Source: Bacillus gobiensis
GTDB taxonomy: Bacteria; Bacillota; Bacilli; Bacillales; Bacillaceae
Direction of reading: 5' to 3'
Assembly: GCF_001278705.1 (NCBI RefSeq)
Contig: NZ_CP012600.1
Coordinates: 496,190 to 560,189 of the forward strand
Length of the DNA stretch: 64,000 nucleotides
Shown: positions 59,443 to 64,000 of the stretch, piece by piece
Numbering within the stretch: position 1 is the first letter of the stretch
Layout: each line of letters starts with the position of its first letter
The notes under the pieces: model-generated
Database searches by the model: none
Told to the model about the DNA's origin: nothing
Seen by the model: the letters and a program-made list of their open reading frames with translations, nothing else
Program-made: the position numbers and the translations under genes

Positions 59443-59967
59443 TTATTTCGCAGATTGAATGCTTCTGGACCGTTTGATGATCGATAGCACGATTGGATAT
59501 ACGATGACGGCTGCAACGGTATTAATCAAGATTGCCGGCAGCACAACCGCAACAAAGAATCCTATAAATCCAGCATTGCCGGGAAGTCCGACGATCAGCA
59601 AAGCCGAAGTCAAAAAAACTGTTCCTGAAACGAGCGTACCAACAGAAGTTAAGACAGGTGCAGTGATTTTATTGTCTTTATATTTCTTAACCATCATGAG
59701 CATCGCGAAAAACACCAAGGCTGTAACTGATTTATCAATGACATTTGGGATAAATCCGGCGGGAAACAGCGTAGTTAACCCTGAAATAAATCCAGTGACC
59801 AACCCGATCACGATGACGTTTTGTATTTTAGGAAATAAAAGAATTCCCATAAACATCATAACTAGCATCATATCCGGTTTCATACCGAATATTGGCGGGA
59901 CAACGACGTGCAATGCTGCACCAATCCCGATAAATAAAGCCATAATAATTAATTCTATTGTTTTCAT
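59443..59967 (-). CDS. trpP: Tryptophan transporter TrpP
   Basis: A 174-residue membrane protein (172 in B. subtilis) of the TrpP/ECF-S-like group with five to six helices (IELIIMALFIGIGAALHVVVPPIFGMKPDMMLVMMFMGILLFP). It imports tryptophan. A string of (G/U)AG triplets overlaps its Shine-Dalgarno site, the layout by which TRAP, when loaded with tryptophan, blocks translation. It is a single gene between serC and the small membrane protein gene. Confidence 0.93.
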   Translation of the reverse strand: MKTIELIIMALFIGIGAALHVVVPPIFGMKPDMMLVMMFMGILLFPKIQNVIVIGLVTGFISGLTTLFPAGFIPNVIDKSVTALVFFAMLMMVKKYKDNKITAPVLTSVGTLVSGTVFLTSALLIVGLPGNAGFIGFFVAVVLPAILINTVAAVIVYPIVLSIIKRSRSIQSAK

Positions 59968-59974
59968 TTTTATA

Positions 59975-60003
59975 CTCTCCTCTTCTCTTCTAAACTATGC
60001 CTC
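59975..60003 (-). promoter_or_regulatory. TRAP-binding site overlapping the trpP ribosome binding site
   Basis: Reading the minus strand from 60003, the triplets are GAG-N3-UAG-N2-UAG-N2-GAG-N2-GAG-N0-GAG, followed by AG and the start codon seven bases after. Repeats of NAG spaced by 2-3 bases are the TRAP recognition pattern. The last two GAGs are the Shine-Dalgarno sequence itself. Confidence 0.8.
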
Positions 60004-60078
60004 CCCGATAATATGCTGGTCATTTACCGCAGGAGTTTTTAGTAGTATAACAAATCATTACTTGATTTGAGAAGGATT

Positions 60079-61158
60079 TTATTCATTTTCCTTCTGGAAT
60101 TTATTCATGAAATCAGCCAGTTTTTCACAATCCTGTAAGGATACGGCGTTATAGATTGAAGCGCGGCAGCCTCCTACAGAACGATGTCCGCCTAAACCTG
60201 ACATTCTATTTTCTTTTGCTTGCTGGATGAATTTTTTCGTTAGCTCATCATTTGAAAGATTAAATGTTACGTTCATATTCGAACGGCTGTCATTTCTTGC
60301 ATAGCCGGTGTAAAAACCTTTGCTGGAATCGATGCAATCATAAAGGACTGCAGCTTTTTCATTGTTTCTTTTTTCAATACCTTCTAGGCCGCCTTGCTCC
60401 TTCATCCATTCAAGCACAAGGGACAGCAAGTAAATCGCAAACGTAGGCGGCGTATTGTATAAGGAATTTGCTTTCGCGTGAGTCGAATATTTTAAAATTT
60501 TAGGTGCCTGAGGATTTTCTTTTTCCAGCATGTCCTTTTTAAGTATGACGACAGTCAGTCCTGATGGCCCTAAATTTTTCTGAGCTCCGGCATAAATTAA
60601 ATCAAAGTTTCCGACATCAAATTTGCGGCTTAAAATGTCACTGGACATATCCGCAATTAAAGGGATTTGTGCTTGAGGAAACTCCTTCCACTGTGTACCG
60701 AAAATCGTGTTGTTTGAGGTAAGGTGGAGATAAGCCCCTTCATTAAAAGTCAGATTGGATACATCAGGAATGTACTTGTATTTTTCATCTGCGCTTGACG
60801 CAGCCTCGATGGTATTTCCGTATACTTTTGCTTCAGCAAGCGCCTTCTCTGACCATGAGCCTGTCATAAGAAATTGGGCGGCTTGATCCTGCGGCAAAAA
60901 ATTCAATGGTATCATGGCAAATTGAAGGCTTGCACCGCCTTGAAGAAATAGAACTTCATAGTCTTCGGGAATTTGCAAAAGGTCTTTTAATAAACTGATA
61001 GCTTTTTCATGGACAGCATCATACTCAGGGCTGCGGTGAGATAGCTCCATGACGGACATCCCGGTCTGATTAAAATCAAGAAGTTCTTTTTGGGCCTTTA
61101 CCAATGCTTCAAAAGGAAGAGCTGCCGGCCCGGCATTAAAATTCGTCGTACGTTCCAT
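60079..61158 (-). CDS. serC: Phosphoserine aminotransferase
   Basis: A 359-residue PLP enzyme, same length as B. subtilis SerC, converting 3-phosphohydroxypyruvate and glutamate to phosphoserine. It has NFNAGPAALPFEALVKAQ, HRSPEYDAVHEKA, GGASLQFAMIPLNF, the PLP lysine Lys194 (GAQKNLGPSG) and GGHRSVGGCRASIYNAV. Start at 61158 after CAGGAGCG; the longer frame from 61212 has no site and an unlikely sequence. It is the first step after the dehydrogenase in serine synthesis and has no ser neighbour here. Confidence 0.95.
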   Translation of the reverse strand: MERTTNFNAGPAALPFEALVKAQKELLDFNQTGMSVMELSHRSPEYDAVHEKAISLLKDLLQIPEDYEVLFLQGGASLQFAMIPLNFLPQDQAAQFLMTGSWSEKALAEAKVYGNTIEAASSADEKYKYIPDVSNLTFNEGAYLHLTSNNTIFGTQWKEFPQAQIPLIADMSSDILSRKFDVGNFDLIYAGAQKNLGPSGLTVVILKKDMLEKENPQAPKILKYSTHAKANSLYNTPPTFAIYLLSLVLEWMKEQGGLEGIEKRNNEKAAVLYDCIDSSKGFYTGYARNDSRSNMNVTFNLSNDELTKKFIQQAKENRMSGLGGHRSVGGCRASIYNAVSLQDCEKLADFMNKFQKENE

Positions 61159-61382
61159 AATGAATCGCTCCTGTTTCTTTAAGTAGTTGTAAGTTTGGCA
61201 GAAAATATACACTCATCCTACCATAATTTCTGAATTTTATGTATCGGAAAAATATGTTCCTTATATCGATGCTTCGCAACGCAGTCTCAAGAATTCATAA
61301 ATAGGGGATGGCAAAGTGGCTGGAATAAGTTCGAAGTGGTCCGAATAAAGTCAAACTTAAACTGGATAACTCTCCAAATGGT

Positions 61383-61413
61383 TCAAAAAAAACCTCCATC
61401 TGAAATGGAGGTT
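61383..61413 (-). terminator. Terminator after hit
   Basis: AACCTCCAT / ATGGAGGTT with a 5-base loop and TTTTTTTT on the minus strand. The stop codon of hit overlaps the stem. Confidence 0.9.
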
Positions 61414-61834
61414 AAGCGAGCTGCTTATGAATAGCGGAGGCGATTTCCTGAAGCTGTCCGCTTGAGTATTCATTAGCATGAGTTTTCCATACAGCTCCGA
61501 ATCCGTCGCCTTTTCCGTAGCGGGGAATAATATGCATGTGGAAATGAAAGACAGACTGACCGGCTTTCTCGCCGTTATTATTTAAAATATTCAGGCCGAT
61601 CGGTTCAAACTCTTTTTTAATCGCTGATGCAATTTTCGGGATCGCTTCGAAATAATTTTTAGAAATTTCCGGTGTCATTTCATAGATGTTTTCTTTATGG
61701 GCCTTCGGGATAACGAGCGTGTGGCCTTTGGTTACTTGGCTGATATCAAGGAAGGCGACGACATGGTCATTTTCAAATACCTTGGCACTTGGTATGTCAC
61801 CGGACACGATTTTACAAAAAATACAGTCTGACAT
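61412..61834 (-). CDS. hit: HIT-family protein Hit
   Basis: A 140-residue histidine-triad protein with the nucleotide-binding motif HFHMHI (His-phi-His-phi-His) and the N-terminal CIFCK metal motif. Hit-type proteins hydrolyse adenosine-phosphoramidates or dinucleotides. Two ATGs are adjacent at 61837 and 61834; the second gives a 6-base gap behind AGGAGG and is chosen. The frame is open another 31 codons upstream, but without initiation signals. Confidence 0.93.
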   Translation of the reverse strand: MSDCIFCKIVSGDIPSAKVFENDHVVAFLDISQVTKGHTLVIPKAHKENIYEMTPEISKNYFEAIPKIASAIKKEFEPIGLNILNNNGEKAGQSVFHFHMHIIPRYGKGDGFGAVWKTHANEYSSGQLQEIASAIHKQLA

Positions 61835-61839
61835 CATGA

Positions 61840-62319
61840 TCCTCCTAAAAGCATTTTTTATATGTATTGTCATTATCTTACCATAAAACAAGGGTAAACA
61901 GAAAAACAGGATGAACGGACAAGCGTTCACCCTGAATATAGAAGGAAAAACTATTTAAAATAAAGGATAAACCGATATCGCCTGTTTTAGAAATCCATTT
62001 TCAGGATTCTGTGATGCTTGATCATTTTCTGCGACAAACACCTCATTTGAATTATGCCAAAGCATTGAAATCAATTTAGTGAATGAAGAAAATTTCGAGC
62101 AAAGGACAATGAGTGTATACCTTTTTGTCCAACTGATAAAAAGAAACGTTGTCTTTGACAAACACCTCGTTTGTTCAGTGGATTTTAAATCTTTATCCTT
62201 CTACAAACCTTATGATGCCCTGAAATAAATAAGATATTAGCACTTTTATGTTGGTAAAAAGTCGCAATTCCATCATAAGTTTGTTACGATTTAAGAAAAA
62301 ATGAGAAAGGAATGAAAAG
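61840..62319. other. Intergenic region between hit and ecsA with a 17-bp direct repeat
   Basis: No intact gene is visible. A direct repeat GACAAACACCTC[A/G]TTTG occurs at 62033-62049 and 62157-62173 (one mismatch, 124-base period). Read on the minus strand both copies encode NEVFV-like peptides (NSNEVFVAENDQ, TNEVFVKDNVSF) in different frames, as if a repeated coding unit were broken. No convincing ecsA promoter was found. Confidence 0.4.
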
Positions 62320-63060
62320 ATGTCTCTTTTAACTGTTCATGAACTTACAGGAGGATATACCCGAAATCCTGTACTAAGAGATGTTTCTTTCACTCTGGAA
62401 CCAAAGCAAATAGTTGGATTGATTGGTTTAAACGGAGCGGGAAAAAGCACGACCATCCGCCATATTATCGGTTTGATGGAGCCTCAAAAAGGAACAATCA
62501 AGCTGAATGGCAAAACATTTGCAGACGATGCAGAAAGCTATCGATCACACTTTACCTTTATCCCGGAAACCCCGGTATTATATGATGAGCTGACCCTAAA
62601 AGAGCATTTAGAGCTTACGGCGATGGCATATGGCTTATCGGAGGAAACCTTAAAGAAAAGGCTGCCGCCGCTGTTAAAAGAATTTCGTATGGAAAAACGG
62701 TTAAAATGGTTTCCGGCTCACTTTTCCAAAGGGATGAAGCAGAAGGTCATGATTATGTGCGCCTTTCTCGTTGAGCCTGACCTGTACATCATTGACGAGC
62801 CTTTTTTAGGCTTGGATCCTTTAGCGATCAACGCACTGCTTGAACGAATGAACGCCGCAAAACATAGCGGAGCAAGCGTCCTTATGTCGACCCACATTCT
62901 CGCGACAGCTGAAAGGTACTGCGATTCATTTATTATTTTACATAATGGACAAGTACGTGCGCTTGGAACGCTTCAAGAGCTGAGGGCCCAGTTTGAGATG
63001 AAGGATGCTTCACTCGACGACATTTATATAGAGCTGACAAAGGAAGAAATTTATGAATAG
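62320..63060 (+). CDS. ecsA: ABC transporter ATPase EcsA
   Basis: A 246-residue ABC ATPase (247 in B. subtilis). Walker A GLNGAGKST, a signature FSKGMKQKVMIMCAFLVEP (degenerate LSGGQ), Walker B LYIIDEPFLGLD and H-loop MSTHIL are intact. EcsA with EcsB influences secretion, proteolysis of membrane proteins and competence in B. subtilis. Its 3' end overlaps ecsB by 8 bases. GAAAGGAATGAAA precedes the ATG. Confidence 0.95.
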   Translation: MSLLTVHELTGGYTRNPVLRDVSFTLEPKQIVGLIGLNGAGKSTTIRHIIGLMEPQKGTIKLNGKTFADDAESYRSHFTFIPETPVLYDELTLKEHLELTAMAYGLSEETLKKRLPPLLKEFRMEKRLKWFPAHFSKGMKQKVMIMCAFLVEPDLYIIDEPFLGLDPLAINALLERMNAAKHSGASVLMSTHILATAERYCDSFIILHNGQVRALGTLQELRAQFEMKDASLDDIYIELTKEEIYE

Positions 63061-64000
63061 CATTAGAAGTATCTGGCAATCAAGGCTGGAAGACCATATT
63101 AAAGAAAGCCGCTCCTATTTAAAATACATGCTGAACGATCACCTGATGATCGTATTGATTTTTTTGTTTGCGGGAGGCGCTACCTGGTACAGCGGCTGGC
63201 TGAAAACGATGCCTGAAAATTTCCCGTCCTACTTGGTGATGGCGCTTTTGCTCGCGCTGATTCTCTCGAGCTCCTATGTTCGGACGTTTTTAAAGGAGCC
63301 TGATTTTGTCTTTTTGCTGCCGATAGAAGCAAAAATGGAGCCTTATTTAAAAAATGCATTCCGGTACAGCTTTGTTTCTCAGCTTTTTTTCCTCGTTGCT
63401 GTATCGATCATTTTTATTCCTTTGTATATAAAAGTGAGCGGGAAGCCTTTTTCGTTTCTTTTGTTTCTGCTTGTCCAGCTGCTTATCTATAAGTGGTGGA
63501 ATCTTGCCGTGGAATGGCGGGTTACGTATTTTAACGACAGTACCATGATCATACTTGATAAAATAGGCCGATTTGCCATCAATTTTGCCGGAGTCTATGT
63601 CGTTCTGCGCTCTTTATACGTTTATTCGATAATCGTTTATGTCATCATGGCTGCAGTACTCATTTGGTTTACCGCCCGAGCAAAGAAAAAATCTTTCAAA
63701 TGGGAACGGCATATTGCCAATGAAATTCAAAGGAAGCAGCGCTTTTACAGAATTGCAAATTTGTTTACTGACGTTCCTCATTTGCGCAAGCAGGCGAAAC
63801 GAAGAAAATATATGGACTGGATGTTGAAGCTGATTCCTTATGAGCAAAATAAGACGTTTCAATACATGTATGCACGAGCATTTATAAGATCCAATGATTA
63901 TTTTGGCTTAGCCATTCGGCTGACCGTTATCTCAGCTCTGATTATTCTGTATTTTTCTGCGAATCAATGGATTACGGCTGGCCTTATTGCGTTTGCCGTT
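63053..64000 (+). CDS. ecsB: ABC transporter permease EcsB (partial, runs off the window)
   Basis: The first 316 residues of the EcsB membrane component are visible. It starts MNSIRSIWQSRLEDHIKESRSYLKYMLND and shows helices at about 35-55, 60-82, 105-128, 135-150, 178-200 and 290-310, with a basic cytoplasmic loop (RAKKKSFKWERHIANEIQRKQRFY). It overlaps ecsA by 8 bases (ATGAATAG), so translation is coupled. The 3' end lies outside the window. Confidence 0.93.
   Translation, partial: MNSIRSIWQSRLEDHIKESRSYLKYMLNDHLMIVLIFLFAGGATWYSGWLKTMPENFPSYLVMALLLALILSSSYVRTFLKEPDFVFLLPIEAKMEPYLKNAFRYSFVSQLFFLVAVSIIFIPLYIKVSGKPFSFLLFLLVQLLIYKWWNLAVEWRVTYFNDSTMIILDKIGRFAINFAGVYVVLRSLYVYSIIVYVIMAAVLIWFTARAKKKSFKWERHIANEIQRKQRFYRIANLFTDVPHLRKQAKRRKYMDWMLKLIPYEQNKTFQYMYARAFIRSNDYFGLAIRLTVISALIILYFSANQWITAGLIAFAV

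Noticed and set aside
61160..61390. T-box or other riboswitch upstream of serC
   Set aside because: No T-box (GGGTGGNACCGCG) sequence or specifier stem is visible; the 200 bases look featureless.
61955..62161. 68-residue minus-strand ORF before ecsA
   Set aside because: Start codon is only one base behind its putative ribosome site, and the repeat structure suggests broken coding sequence rather than a gene.
1..64000. CRISPR arrays, rRNA operons, prophage or intact insertion sequences
   Set aside because: No regularly spaced repeats, no rRNA sequence, no integrase, capsid or transposase frames were found.

Overview
The window looks like a chromosome segment of a spore-forming member of the Bacillaceae. 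Supporting evidence is a small acid-soluble spore protein gene with a sigma-G type promoter, YheC/YheD spore-coat ATP-grasp proteins, YhaL and YjcZ sporulation peptides, ScoC, SigM with its YhdL/YhdK anti-sigma pair, a low-GC base composition and AGGAGG-type ribosome binding sites. Gene order follows the B. subtilis yhc/yhd/yhe/yha region, so many names rest on both sequence and synteny. These names come from recalled family sequences; no database search was run.

Layout. 1-5.3 kb: end of a transporter, a lipoprotein sugar dehydrogenase and a large cell-wall-anchored nuclease/nucleotidase (YhcR type). 5.3-8.6 kb: an unknown protein, a double MerR regulator and the sigM-yhdL-yhdK operon. 8.7-12.8 kb: plsC-like yhdO and two paralogous CNNM/CBS magnesium-efflux-type genes (mpfA/yhdP and yhdT) that diverge from a 0.78-kb control region. 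12.9-17.9 kb: a two-subunit fluoride channel, yhdW, yhdX, a MscS-type channel, a sirtuin and a polysaccharide deacetylase. 18-21.5 kb: class I ribonucleotide reductase under two NrdR boxes. 21.7-26.7 kb: dat, a palindromic possible transposon-end remnant, a decaying DesKR/YvfRSTU-type two-component/ABC locus, a HemD-like protein and nhaX. 26.8-31.6 kb: an autoregulated ArsR/DUF2087 regulator and the BmrCD multidrug exporter behind a leader-peptide attenuator. 31.7-41.1 kb: sspB (with a tRNA-like sequence in its leader), msmX, a PucR-type regulator, yheE, four tandem YheC/D ATP-grasp genes, yheB and yheA. 41.2-49.9 kb: a Trp-rich secreted protein, yhaX, the K+/H+ antiporter khtSTU, an inositol-dehydrogenase-like oxidoreductase, the ABC pair yhaQP and small secreted or peptide ORFs. 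50.4-64 kb: yhaO-yhaN-yhaM-yhaL, prsA, yjcZ, yhaI, scoC, yhaH, trpP with a TRAP site, serC, hit, ecsA and the start of ecsB.

Functional themes are cell-envelope and stress control (SigM, MpfA, MscS-type channel, KhtSTU, FluC, BmrCD, PrsA, EcsAB), nucleotide and amino-acid metabolism (NrdEF, SerC, TrpP, Dat) and sporulation (SspB, YheC/D, YhaL, YjcZ, ScoC). The most unusual signals are regulatory. Both Mg2+-efflux-type paralogs have a hairpin between a strong Shine-Dalgarno sequence and the start codon. A tRNA-like fold sits in the sspB leader, the bmr operon has an attenuator with two short ORFs, and an ArsR-type promoter carries three operator repeats at 16-bp period. No CRISPR array, rRNA or intact insertion sequence was seen.
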